Shown piece after piece: positions 1-6,529 of a stretch of DNA of 10,789 nucleotides. A program made the translations under genes and the position numbers. The notes under the pieces were generated by a model. It was not told the DNA's origin and did no database searches. It saw only the letters and a program-made list of their open reading frames with translations. Where the stretch lies: the NCBI GenBank assembly GCA_018067325.1, contig JAGPUU010000407.1, positions 1-10,789 of the forward strand. Direction: 5' to 3'. Positions within the stretch are counted from its first letter, which is position 1. The number at the start of each line of letters is the position of its first letter. This DNA is from Amphritea sp. GTDB lineage: Bacteria > Pseudomonadota > Gammaproteobacteria > Pseudomonadales > Balneatricaceae.

Positions 1-1
1 T

Positions 2-265
2 GAAGACCGTTCGGCGGGTATTGCTGAACAGACCCGGACAATGCTGGAAAAAGTATCTGATCTGCTGTTATCTGTGGGCAGTAGCCCGGAAAAGATCCTT
101 TCAGCGACTATCTATATAAAGGATATGGCGCTTTTTTCCGAGATGAATTCCGTTTGGGATAGCTGGGTTCCTGAAGGCTATGCACCAGCAAGGGCCTGTG
201 TCGAGGCTGCGATGGCAAGTCCTGAATTACTGGTTGAAATTTCAGTCATTGCTGCAACGGATTAA
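2..265 (+). CDS. RidA/YjgF/UK114-family protein, 3' part only
   Basis: The reading frame is open from the first bases of the window and ends at TAA (263-265), so the N-terminal quarter or so of a protein of about 115 residues is missing. The visible 87 residues have the RidA fold signature: a helix with '[14 protein letters not shown]', a strand '[18 protein letters not shown]', then '[11 protein letters not shown]' and a C-terminal 'LVEISVIAA'. In RidA enzymes the Arg of the 'PAR' motif and the late Glu bind and hydrolyse reactive enamine/imine intermediates released by PLP enzymes such as threonine dehydratase. Both residues are present here. The motif spelling is closer to the YoaB/RutC-like subgroups than to archetypal RidA, so the exact substrate is uncertain. 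The internal ATG at 41 is not the true start, because conserved sequence continues upstream of it to the window edge. Confidence 0.86.
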   Translation, partial: EDRSAGIAEQTRTMLEKVSDLLLSVGSSPEKILSATIYIKDMALFSEMNSVWDSWVPEGYAPARACVEAAMASPELLVEISVIAATD

Positions 266-272
266 TTTATTG

Positions 273-311
273 AAGCCATTTATATTTGCTTGAATAATGT
301 AAATGGCTTTT
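273..311. terminator. Terminator-like hairpin between convergent genes
   Basis: AAGCCATTTA (273-282) pairs perfectly with TAAATGGCTT (300-309); TATT and AATA inside the loop could extend the stem. It lies 7 bp after the RidA-family stop and 44 bp beyond the stop of the converging minus-strand gene. The T-run on the plus strand is short (TTTT, 308-311) and the other side is only AT-rich, so it may be a weak terminator serving both directions. Confidence 0.5.
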
Positions 312-353
312 GATTGCTTGCGTCCTGTTCTGGGGCCAGCTACTTGTTTCTAA

Positions 354-1022
354 CTAACGACTATCCTGATTTTCCTTTCCCAGCCACCCCGCAAGCGCAC
401 AGATTATTACGATCATAATGATCGAGCTTTGTGCCATCGCCATTGCCGAAGGTGGGGGAGGGGCGATGGTCATGCCGATGATAGTAAAGCTAAGAATAAG
501 CAGGCACAGAATGCTCAATGCAATTTTCTTTGGCAGGGATGTATTAGCACCGTCCAGAAACAGGTAAAGGCCTGCAAGCATGATAAAACTTTCAAACAGC
601 AGTGCGAGGGTCATGTTGTCCCAGAGACCGAGACCTACTTTGAATGAGGTACCTGCCAATAGAGGGATTTGGGAATTATGGACGGTAAAGTCGAGTAACC
701 AGTGAGATAAGACGGCAACTGAGATCATAAAAACCGCACGTAAACTCAACCCTTTTCGTTCTGAATACCATAGAAAAGCAACGGCTCCTGCGAGTGTCGA
801 CCATATAATGGCGGCAGAGAGACTGTGAGAGAACGGGAAGATAAAGGCAGGCTGGTGGGTGTCAGTAAAGTTTTCAGGAATAGCGACAGACTCCCATCCC
901 AGCAAGATAAAAGACCAGAGTAGCAGATCGATAAAAAGCGAGGCTGCTATCAGGCTGCCTAAACCCACATCTCTGTCTAATCTGCCGATGGCTAACGCAG
1001 CTCCTATATGTCCTGCGAACAT
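354..1022 (-). CDS. Polytopic membrane protein, YdjM/DUF457-like (putative metal-dependent hydrolase)
   Basis: A 222-residue protein with about six hydrophobic segments (roughly residues 22-42, 66-86, 96-114, 134-156, 166-186, 198-215), so an inner-membrane protein. Polar residues sit in the pattern of the DUF457/YdjM 'membrane-bound metal-dependent hydrolase' family: His5 in 'AGHIGAA', Asp32 in 'LFIDLLL', 'SHS' at 65-67, and 'SHWLLD' at 106-111. In that family these His/Asp residues are thought to bind metal, but no reaction is established, and the match here is by motif spacing only. A short 'APPPPS' stretch lies between the last two membrane segments. The ATG at 1020-1022 is preceded by AAGGAG at 5 nt spacing, and that site overlaps the stop codon of the upstream isomerase gene, so the two are almost certainly co-transcribed and perhaps translationally coupled. 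The family call is moderate; membrane location is secure. Confidence 0.6.
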   Translation of the reverse strand: MFAGHIGAALAIGRLDRDVGLGSLIAASLFIDLLLWSFILLGWESVAIPENFTDTHQPAFIFPFSHSLSAAIIWSTLAGAVAFLWYSERKGLSLRAVFMISVAVLSHWLLDFTVHNSQIPLLAGTSFKVGLGLWDNMTLALLFESFIMLAGLYLFLDGANTSLPKKIALSILCLLILSFTIIGMTIAPPPPSAMAMAQSSIIMIVIICALAGWLGKENQDSR

Positions 1023-1031
1023 TCCTACTCC

Positions 1032-1373
1032 TTAAGTCAGATGCTTAGCGTAGCTATTGCTTTCCATATCAACAATTTCTACGGTTATTGAAATATCTGA
1101 AAGCTGCAAAGAAATTAACCTCTTAATTACTGTAGAAGATAATCTTTGTTTTTGCTCATCAGTTCTACCCTTTAGGAGCTTCACCGTCACATGGATAAAG
1201 GCCGTCTTGTCGGCACCTGTCAGATACTCTTGGTATGCGATCGCACGGGTTTTAATATCAGGGCCCTCAAATAGCCCGGTACTGTATGCGCCTTCATAAA
1301 CGGCTTGTACCAATTTAGTTGGATTAAGTTGAGCCTCCAAAGGCTTTGCGTACTCGAGGATACAGTGTGGCAA
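1032..1373 (-). CDS. 5-carboxymethyl-2-hydroxymuconate Delta-isomerase family protein (CHMI)
   Basis: A 113-residue protein of the CHMI branch of the tautomerase superfamily. It begins 'MPHCILEY'; after Met removal Pro1 would be the catalytic base. Arg43 in 'IKTRA' and Arg70 in 'KGRTDEQKQRL' match the Arg positions that hold the substrate carboxylates in E. coli HpaF. HpaF isomerises 5-carboxymethyl-2-hydroxymuconate in 4-hydroxyphenylacetate (homoprotocatechuate) breakdown. This protein is slightly shorter than HpaF and no other hpa gene is visible, so its real substrate is open. The start codon is TTG (1371-1373): an in-frame TAA lies two codons upstream, no ATG is available, and AAGGAG (1380-1385) sits 6 nt away. 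The downstream neighbour is the DUF457-like membrane protein, 9 bp after the stop, in one operon. Family call strong, pathway role unknown. Confidence 0.86.
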   Translation of the reverse strand: MPHCILEYAKPLEAQLNPTKLVQAVYEGAYSTGLFEGPDIKTRAIAYQEYLTGADKTAFIHVTVKLLKGRTDEQKQRLSSTVIKRLISLQLSDISITVEIVDMESNSYAKHLT

Positions 1374-1736
1374 TTGTTACTCCTTGAAACCCTAAATAGG
1401 GTAGTTTTCTGTGAGTTTAGTTATGTTCAGGTCTGTTCAAAATACAACCGGTCAGTGATTGTATCAATACTGATGCTTGAACAGCGGCTTGAGTAGGGTA
1501 AAGGCTGTAAGTGATTTCTATCATCGCTGATAAAGGTCCGTAAGCGCAGTTAAACCGTTCTTCATGGGTTGTTTACAAATGATTTGAGTCTGTATTGATC
1601 TGGGTAGGTGTTTTGGAGGGTTTGTCGCTGTATGCGGGGTTTAAAACAGTGATATTCTTTGTACACAGAGTAAATGATAAAGAACCAGTAACAACGCTTT
1701 TTATCGTGATTCAACTTAATCAATGCGGATATAACA
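1374..1736. other. Divergent intergenic region, no gene seen
   Basis: This 363-bp AT-rich gap separates the minus-strand isomerase operon from plus-strand murI and must hold both promoters. For the isomerase a candidate reads TTGTAT, then CATAAC 16 bp on, on the minus strand (about 1419-1446). TGTTCA occurs twice in direct orientation 10 bp apart (1424-1429, 1434-1439) with an inverted TGAACA at 1478-1483; these may be regulator half-sites or chance. TTCTTT and AAAGAA flank an 18-bp spacer around 1655-1685. No convincing murI promoter, tRNA, terminator or small ORF with a ribosome site was found. Confidence 0.4.
1389..1402. promoter_or_regulatory. Palindrome upstream of the isomerase ribosome site
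   Basis: ACCCTAAATAGGGT: perfect 6-bp arms around a 2-bp centre, lying just upstream of the AAGGAG of the isomerase gene. The arms are too close to make a good RNA hairpin, so a DNA-binding dimer site is the likelier reading. No known consensus was recognised. Confidence 0.3.
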
Positions 1737-2528
1737 GTGGAAAGACCCATAGGCATTTTTGACTCCGGTGTGGGTGGCATATCAATCGCCCGGGCTATCA
1801 GAGCAGAGCTTCCTTCAGAGAATCTGATCTATGTTGCGGATCAGGCATTTTCACCCTATGGCTCTCAGTCTAAGGATGTTATTGAAGATCGTGCCGAAAC
1901 GGTTTCACAGTTTTTGAGTAACCAGAACTGCAAAGCGATTGTCGTCGCTTGTAATACCGCTACAGTAAATTCGATCGATATCTTACGCAGCAAATTTAAA
2001 ATTCCGGTGATTGGTGTAGAGCCGGGCATTAAACCCGCTGTTATGCAGAGCAAAGCGGGGATAATAGGTGTGCTTGCGACAGAGCAAACCTTGAACAGCC
2101 ACTCATTTCGACAGCTACAGGAACGCTTTTCGGATCAGGCAAAAATTGTTGTTCAGGCTTGCCCTCGTTTTGTTGAGTTAGTTGAAGAGGGAGATCTTAA
2201 CAGCCCTGAAACCTTCAAAGTGGTTGAGCGTTATGTCATGCCTCTACTGGATAAAGGGGCGGATCAGATCGTTCTGGGTTGTACTCATTATCCCTTCTTG
2301 AAACCGGTTATTGAATACGTACTTCAGGATAGGGCTGACATTATTGATACCGCTTTGCCTGTAGCTGCGCAGGTAAAGAGAAAATTATCAGAGCTGAATC
2401 TATTAAACCCTCAGGATGATCCCGGTTCATTTAATGTCTGGAGTAGTAATACTTCAGATAATATATCAGGCTCGGTTAGCTTGTTACTGGGTCATGAGGT
2501 GACCGTTTCGGTCATTCCTCATCTATGA
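1737..2528 (+). CDS. murI: Glutamate racemase
   Basis: Cytosolic, cofactor-independent enzyme that interconverts L- and D-glutamate, supplying D-glutamate to MurD for peptidoglycan precursors. At 263 residues it has normal length. The three family motifs are intact: 'IGIFDSGVGG' with Asp9, 'ACNTA' with the first catalytic cysteine Cys72, and 'LGCTHYPFL' with the second, Cys182, followed by His184. The substrate-contact segment 'YGSQS' (about 41-45) is also present, in place of the commoner 'YG.K'. The start is GTG at 1737: it gives the usual 'MERPIGIFDSG' N-terminus and an in-frame TGA lies at 1707-1709. The upstream sequence has no good Shine-Dalgarno motif, which together with GTG suggests modest translation. 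The gene stands alone on the plus strand and converges with the flavin-protein gene, with 2 bp between the stop codons. Confidence 0.97.
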   Translation: MERPIGIFDSGVGGISIARAIRAELPSENLIYVADQAFSPYGSQSKDVIEDRAETVSQFLSNQNCKAIVVACNTATVNSIDILRSKFKIPVIGVEPGIKPAVMQSKAGIIGVLATEQTLNSHSFRQLQERFSDQAKIVVQACPRFVELVEEGDLNSPETFKVVERYVMPLLDKGADQIVLGCTHYPFLKPVIEYVLQDRADIIDTALPVAAQVKRKLSELNLLNPQDDPGSFNVWSSNTSDNISGSVSLLLGHEVTVSVIPHL

Positions 2529-2530
2529 GC

Positions 2531-3100
2531 TTAATCCTCCGGCCCGGTTATTCCTGAACGCTTTACAATCTCAGTTTCGAAGCCATCGATGCTATGCTGG
2601 TTTTTATTAAGCCAGTATTTCTTAATGCCTGACGTACCCTGTTTTTCAGACCATCGTTCTAGTTCACTACGGTCACCTTGGTAATCAAAGTTGGGCACTG
2701 ACATTCCACAGGATGACTGAACCATACTGATATCCAGTATGAAGATCTGTCGGGTGGCGATACTGGCTGGAAATAGTTCACAATATTGACCCCAGTCGGC
2801 ATCTTGTTGGTGCAGTACCCGGGCATTGCCATAGGCTCTGAGAATCAGAGGCGCGCCGTCAAAATCGCTAAACATAATAGTCATTCGTGGATTTTGAATC
2901 ACGTGGGCTGCGGATTCATTGCCGCTGCCGGTAAGGTTTAACCAAGCGATGGTGGTTGAATTGATAACCCGCAAAGAATCCCCTCCTTTGGGTGAGAGAT
3001 TCACATGGCCAGTTGCCGCGGCGGTGCCGACGAAATAAATTTTCTGATTGCCGATGAACTTGATGTGCTTATCTGAGAGTGCTGAAAATTGCTTACCCAT
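2531..3100 (-). CDS. Pyridoxamine 5'-phosphate oxidase family (PNPOx-like) protein
   Basis: A roughly 189-residue soluble protein of the PNPOx-like split-barrel family. Characteristic segments in order: 'FIGNQKIYFVGTAAATGHVNLSPKG', 'WLNLTGSGNESAAHV', 'RMTIMFSDFDGAPLILRAYGNARV', and 'VQSSCGMSVPNFDYQGDR' near the C-terminus. Members usually bind FMN or related flavins and many reduce or sense unknown substrates; this subgroup has no settled reaction and is distinct from true PdxH. The ATG at 3098-3100 gives 'MGKQFSALSDKHI', the start I would expect for this subgroup, with GGATGA a few bases upstream. ATG at 3110-3112 would add 'MDDP' and is nearly as plausible. The frame stays open further upstream into metE, but that extension has no family resemblance. 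It follows metE on the same strand but beyond metE's terminator, so it probably has its own promoter. Confidence 0.86.
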   Translation of the reverse strand: MGKQFSALSDKHIKFIGNQKIYFVGTAAATGHVNLSPKGGDSLRVINSTTIAWLNLTGSGNESAAHVIQNPRMTIMFSDFDGAPLILRAYGNARVLHQQDADWGQYCELFPASIATRQIFILDISMVQSSCGMSVPNFDYQGDRSELERWSEKQGTSGIKKYWLNKNQHSIDGFETEIVKRSGITGPED

Positions 3101-3139
3101 TGGGTCATCCATACTTAAGGGTTTATTGCCGGAGCATTT

Positions 3140-3168
3140 TTTATAGTTTACCCAAAAGTAATTGCCAT
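3140..3168 (-). promoter_or_regulatory. Candidate promoter of the PNPOx-like gene
   Basis: On the minus strand TGGCAA (3168-3163), a 17-bp spacer and TATAAA (3145-3140) lie between the metE terminator and the PNPOx-like start. The -10 is good and the -35 poor. Transcription from here would give a leader of about 20-35 nt. Confidence 0.33.
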
Positions 3169-3174
3169 CGTGTG

Positions 3175-3210
3175 AAATAAAAATGGCCGGTGGTTTTATC
3201 CATCGGCCAT
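3175..3210 (-). terminator. Rho-independent terminator of metE
   Basis: On the minus strand ATGGCCGATGG (3210-3200) pairs with CCACCGGCCAT (3193-3183) across a 6-nt loop, an 11-bp stem with one G:U pair. It is followed directly by TTTTATTT. It starts 20 bp after the metE stop. The plus strand has no T-run after the stem, so it acts in the metE direction only. Confidence 0.88.
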
Positions 3211-3230
3211 TGGTTGTTACTTTATAGAGG

Positions 3231-5528
3231 TTAAGCCGCCAGGCTCTGTTCCCGCAGAATCTTAGCGGCAGCCACCATATTGATGAGGCTGGTGGCCACT
3301 TCATCCCAACCACGGGTTTTCAGGCCGCAGTCCGGATTGACCCAGAGTCGCTCAGCAGGAATCTGGGTAGCGGCTTTATCAATCAGAGACAGAATCTGCT
3401 CTACCGTTGGCGTATTCGGGCTGTGAATATCATAGACGCCAGGCCCGATCTCGTTGGGGTAATCAAAACCGGTGAAAACCTCCAGTAGTTCCATATTTGA
3501 ACGACTGGTTTCGATAGTGATGACATCAGCATCCATATCGGCGATGGCCTGGATAATGTCGTTGAACTCGGCATAACACATATGGGTATGGATCTGAGTT
3601 TCTGGATTCACACCACTGGCTGATACCCGAAAAGCATAGACTGCCCACTGTAGATAGAAATCCCATTCTGACCGCTTCAACGGCAGGCCTTCACGAATCG
3701 CTGGTTCATCGATCTGAATAGCGGCGATACCGGCCTGCTCAAGATCAACTACTTCATCCCGCAGCGCCAGGGCAATCTGCAGACAAGTTTCAGAGCGGGG
3801 TTGGTCATCACGGACAAAGGCCCACTGAAGCATGGTAACCGGGCCGGTCAGCATTCCCTTAACGGGTTTATTACTCAGAGACTGTGCATAACGACTCCAG
3901 CCGACGGTCATTGCCTCTTTACGCAGAATATCACCATAGATAATGGGCGGTTTAACGCAGCGAGAGCCATAGGACTGGACCCAACCTAGCTGACTGGTGG
4001 TATAGCCTTCGAGTTGCTCACCAAAGTATTCAACCATATCGTTACGTTCAGGCTCACCGTGTACCAGCATATCCAAACCATAGCGTTCCTGGCGTTCGAT
4101 GCAGTCTTTGATCTCTGCTTGCATGATGGCGTTATAGGCGCTGCTGTCGATTTCACCTTTGCGATAGCGGGCGCGGGTAGAGCGTATATCTGCTGTCTGC
4201 GGAAAGGAGCCGATGGTGGTGGTTGGAAATGCGGGGAGCTGCAGCTTTTGCTGTTGTTTTACGGCGCGCTCCGCATAGGCTAATCCGCGCTCACCATCTT
4301 CCGGCGTCAGGGTGTGTACCCGGCTTTTAACTTCGATACGGTGCACCCGTTGAGATTGAGTTCGAGCGGTAACATCGCGCAGGTTTTGGGCCAGACGTTC
4401 AGCGGTATCATCTAGTTGTGGTTGAGTTAACAGTACTTGTTTCAGTAGGGCTATCTCAGCTAGTTTTTGACGGGCAAAGGCCAGCCAGCTGTAGAGTTCT
4501 GAGTCAAATCCGTTTTCCTGTTCCAGGTCTACCGGTACATGTAGCAGAGAGCAACTACTGGAAAGCCAGAGGTTATCTCCTAATCGCTGGGCAACAGGCG
4601 CCAGCCGTTCTTTTAGAGCGGTAATATCTGCTTTCCAGATATTACGACCATCAATAGCACCAACGGACAGCACCTGATCAGATCTGAGGCATTCGCTGAA
4701 ACGGATAAATTCATCTCCGCCACGTACTGCATCCAGATGAAAACCATCGACCGGTAGGTAGTTGGTCAGATCGAAGTTCTTTTCTAATGCACCGAAGTAT
4801 GTGGTCAGCAGGACTTTCAGGTCGGCGCCGCAACTGCTTAGCGACTGGTAGGTCTCGCGGTAAGCTTCCTGCCAGCGAGTATCGAGTTCTAATACCAGAG
4901 CCGGTTCGTCAATTTGTACCCAGTCGATATTTTTACGGGCAAGCAGTTTCAATAAACCTTTGTAGCTATCGAGTAATGCAGGTAACAGGCTTAATCTGTC
5001 GAACTCCTCGCCCGCGGATTTAGCCAGCCACAGATAGCTAACCGGGCCAAGAATAACAGGTTTAACCTGGTGGCCCAGTTGTTGGGCCTCGGCGATCTCT
5101 GCCAGCAGTTTCTCCGGATTGAGGATAAAGCTCTGATTTGGAGAGAGTTCAGGCACCATATAGTGATAGTTGGTATCGAACCATTTGGTCATTTCGCAGG
5201 CTCGGGTAGCTTCACCAGAGGGGGCACGACCCCGGGCCATACGGAAATAGTTATCAAAGCTATCGCAGCTACCATCGTTGAATCGTTCGGGTATAGCGCC
5301 GAGTAATACCGAATGATCAAGCACCTGATCATACAGAGAGAAGTCGTTAACGGTGACCAGATCCATGCCGCTTTCGGCCTGTATATTCCAGTTTTGCATT
5401 CGCAGTGTCTTTGCCGTTTCTACCAGCTGTTCGCGGCTGGATTTTCCATGCCAGTAACTCTCCAGTGTAAATTTCAATTCACGCTGGGCGCCGATACGGG
5501 GAAAGCCCGGAATATGTGTTTTCACCAT
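3231..5528 (-). CDS. metE: Cobalamin-independent methionine synthase (5-methyltetrahydropteroyltriglutamate-homocysteine methyltransferase)
   Basis: Transfers the methyl group of 5-methyltetrahydropteroyltri-glutamate to homocysteine, the last step of methionine synthesis, in the cytosol and without vitamin B12. The 765 residues cover both TIM-barrel halves: the N-terminal half opens 'HIPGFPRIGAQRELKF', and the catalytic half starts near 'LPAFPTTTIGSFPQTADIR'. The zinc ligands are all present, with the same spacing as in E. coli MetE: His649 and Cys651 in 'HTHMCYAEF', Glu673 in 'TIETSRSN', Cys734 in 'NPDCGLKTRGW'. Start: ATG at 5526-5528 behind TTGGAG; the next codon is GTG, which has slightly better spacing and cannot be excluded. 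A TTG three codons upstream is less likely. It has its own promoter, MetR-like sites and terminator, so it is probably a single-gene unit. No metR or metH gene is in the window. Confidence 0.98.
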   Translation of the reverse strand: MVKTHIPGFPRIGAQRELKFTLESYWHGKSSREQLVETAKTLRMQNWNIQAESGMDLVTVNDFSLYDQVLDHSVLLGAIPERFNDGSCDSFDNYFRMARGRAPSGEATRACEMTKWFDTNYHYMVPELSPNQSFILNPEKLLAEIAEAQQLGHQVKPVILGPVSYLWLAKSAGEEFDRLSLLPALLDSYKGLLKLLARKNIDWVQIDEPALVLELDTRWQEAYRETYQSLSSCGADLKVLLTTYFGALEKNFDLTNYLPVDGFHLDAVRGGDEFIRFSECLRSDQVLSVGAIDGRNIWKADITALKERLAPVAQRLGDNLWLSSSCSLLHVPVDLEQENGFDSELYSWLAFARQKLAEIALLKQVLLTQPQLDDTAERLAQNLRDVTARTQSQRVHRIEVKSRVHTLTPEDGERGLAYAERAVKQQQKLQLPAFPTTTIGSFPQTADIRSTRARYRKGEIDSSAYNAIMQAEIKDCIERQERYGLDMLVHGEPERNDMVEYFGEQLEGYTTSQLGWVQSYGSRCVKPPIIYGDILRKEAMTVGWSRYAQSLSNKPVKGMLTGPVTMLQWAFVRDDQPRSETCLQIALALRDEVVDLEQAGIAAIQIDEPAIREGLPLKRSEWDFYLQWAVYAFRVSASGVNPETQIHTHMCYAEFNDIIQAIADMDADVITIETSRSNMELLEVFTGFDYPNEIGPGVYDIHSPNTPTVEQILSLIDKAATQIPAERLWVNPDCGLKTRGWDEVATSLINMVAAAKILREQSLAA

Positions 5529-5550
5529 TTTCTCCAATTAATAGGTAAGT

Positions 5551-5567
5551 GGGACAAGCGTTGTCCC
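5551..5567 (-). promoter_or_regulatory. Hairpin in the metE leader
   Basis: GGGACAA and TTGTCCC form a perfect 7-bp stem with a 3-nt loop, 22 bp upstream of the metE ATG and just before the GGAG ribosome site. With the proposed promoter it would begin a few bases into the mRNA. There is no T-run, so it is not a terminator. A 5'-end stabiliser or a structure affecting translation is possible. Confidence 0.45.
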
Positions 5568-5580
5568 GAAAGAGGAGAGG

Positions 5581-5609
5581 ATTATGGTGATGAATGTGTA
5601 TGAGGTAAA
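5581..5609 (-). promoter_or_regulatory. Candidate sigma70 promoter of metE
   Basis: On the minus strand TTTACC (5609-5604), 17 bp, CATAAT (5586-5581). Spacing is ideal and the -10 is close to consensus, while the -35 is mediocre, as expected for an activated promoter. The predicted start near 5574 gives a leader of about 45 nt that contains the 5551-5567 hairpin. Confidence 0.55.
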
Positions 5610-5644
5610 TTGATATTAAATCAAATTTTGTTGAATTAAATTAA
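5610..5644 (-). promoter_or_regulatory. Two MetR-like (LysR-type) operator candidates upstream of metE
   Basis: TGATATTAAATCA (5611-5623) and TGAATTAAATTAA (5632-5644) each match 7 of 9 fixed positions of the MetR consensus TGAANNTNNTTCA. Their centres are 21 bp apart, two helical turns. The nearer site abuts the proposed -35 hexamer, and with its flanking bases forms TTGAT-N5-ATCAA. Paired sites just upstream of the -35 are the usual arrangement for MetR with homocysteine as co-activator. The region is very AT-rich, so chance matches are possible. Confidence 0.42.
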
Positions 5645-5716
5645 TAGTGGTGTTTTAACTATATACTTAACTAGATCTGAATTTAAGATGATGCCAAGAG
5701 TTAACTGATGCGATTA

Positions 5717-6112
5717 TTAGTTATTGTCCGATGAAATAAGGGGTTCTGATGGCCGGCTCCAGATATACCAAAGCGCAAATATAACAGAGCCAGCTGCCAG
5801 CGCTTTGAGTCCAGGGTGAATGGGGAGGAAGAATAGCGGGTAGCTAATCATGGTGAGCATCAGGGTTGTGGAGAGAATTTTGATCTTAAGCGGGATGACA
5901 CCGTATGCCTCCCAGTCCCGTATAAGATGACCGAACAGACGGTGGTTAAGCAGATATTGATGTAGTGTTTCGGAACTGCGGGAGAAACAGAAAGCAGCCA
6001 CCAGGAGAAAAGGGGTCGTGGGTAACAGAGGAAGGACCACACCGATGATTGCTAGCAGAACAAACAGCAGACCTGCGGTGAGATAGAGTGCCCGTATCAA
6101 TGTGCTACGCAC
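5717..6112 (-). CDS. ybaN: YbaN/DUF454-family small inner-membrane protein
   Basis: A 131-residue protein with the DUF454 hallmark 'GVVLPLLPTTPFLLVAAFCFSRSS' at about 24-47: a membrane segment, the invariant 'LPLLPTTPFLL' and a following Phe/Ser-rich stretch. A middle part 'LLNHRLFGHLIRDWE' and 'PLKIK' follow, then two more hydrophobic segments (about 80-97 and 101-117) and a polar tail. It is an inner-membrane protein; the family has no established biochemical role. The start is GTG at 6110-6112: an in-frame TAA lies five codons upstream, and AAGGAT (6119-6124) is at correct spacing. It reads toward metE with a 188-bp gap that holds the metE control region and no clear terminator, so some readthrough into metE is possible. 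The MITE-like element begins 38 bp upstream of its start codon. Confidence 0.9.
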   Translation of the reverse strand: MRSTLIRALYLTAGLLFVLLAIIGVVLPLLPTTPFLLVAAFCFSRSSETLHQYLLNHRLFGHLIRDWEAYGVIPLKIKILSTTLMLTMISYPLFFLPIHPGLKALAAGSVIFALWYIWSRPSEPLISSDNN

Positions 6113-6150
6113 TAAGTCATCCTTTTATCGTTATTCTAATGTTCCATCCT

Positions 6151-6313
6151 AGGAGCCTGTCGGACTTAACGCAACTCTACTGCGGAAAAGCCTGAGTCAG
6201 CCATTTCTTACAGTCCATTTCGTTAAATAGAATGGCTATTCGCCTCAATCGATTGTAAAACTGACTAACCCAGTCAATCCCTCGCTACGACTGATTAAGT
6301 CCGATAGGCTCCT
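6151..6313. mobile_element. MITE-like element with 19-bp terminal inverted repeats
   Basis: AGGAGCCTGTCGGACTTAA (6151-6169) and TTAAGTCCGATAGGCTCCT (6295-6313) are inverted repeats with one mismatch that still pairs as G:U. The 163-bp interval has no coding frame of note. Further inverted pairs lie inside: AGTCAG (6195-6200) with CTGACT (6261-6266), and AGCCATT (6199-6205) with AATGGCT (6231-6237). The whole element could therefore fold into a branched hairpin. This architecture fits a non-autonomous transposon remnant (MITE). No convincing target-site duplication is visible and I do not recognise the parent IS family, so a structured repeat of another kind cannot be excluded. Confidence 0.6.
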
Positions 6314-6529
6314 GACAGATCAGTGGCTATTCGGTGGATCTCTTTTACGATTAGGATGGGTTTGAAATGATGAGCTACGGAGTCGCTTTGATTAGTGATA
6401 CTGTGATGTACTCCCCCCGAAGGGGCATATACGATTAGTGAAGCGAGAGTTTATTATCTGCTTAGGACGAAATTGGGCCAGTTTTTAAGTTGCTGGTTCC
6501 TTGGTTTTGTAAAAAATAATGAACAATGC

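Noticed and set aside
1433..1448. LexA-box-like CTGTTCAAAATACAAC
   Set aside because: The right half-site is not ACAG at the required position, so it does not fit the SOS operator.
1562..1780. 72-residue minus-strand frame across the murI start
   Set aside because: There is no family resemblance or clear ribosome site, and it overlaps the conserved start of murI.
3101..3313. Upstream extension of the PNPOx-like frame into the 3' end of metE (260 residues in total)
   Set aside because: The extra N-terminal residues have no family resemblance, cross the metE terminator and overlap metE coding sequence. The family-like start is at 3100 or 3112.
3801..5306. Several 60-90-residue plus-strand frames within metE
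   Set aside because: They are antisense shadows of a gene whose full length is accounted for by MetE motifs.
5529..5537. TTG at 5535-5537 as the metE start
   Set aside because: It would place the start upstream of the GGAG motif. ATG 5526-5528, or the following GTG, fits the ribosome site and the family N-terminus.
6367..6438. 23-codon ORF (MMSYGVALISD...) upstream of gcdH
   Set aside because: Only a weak ribosome-site-like AGGA at long spacing and no other coding sign; chance ORFs of this size are common.
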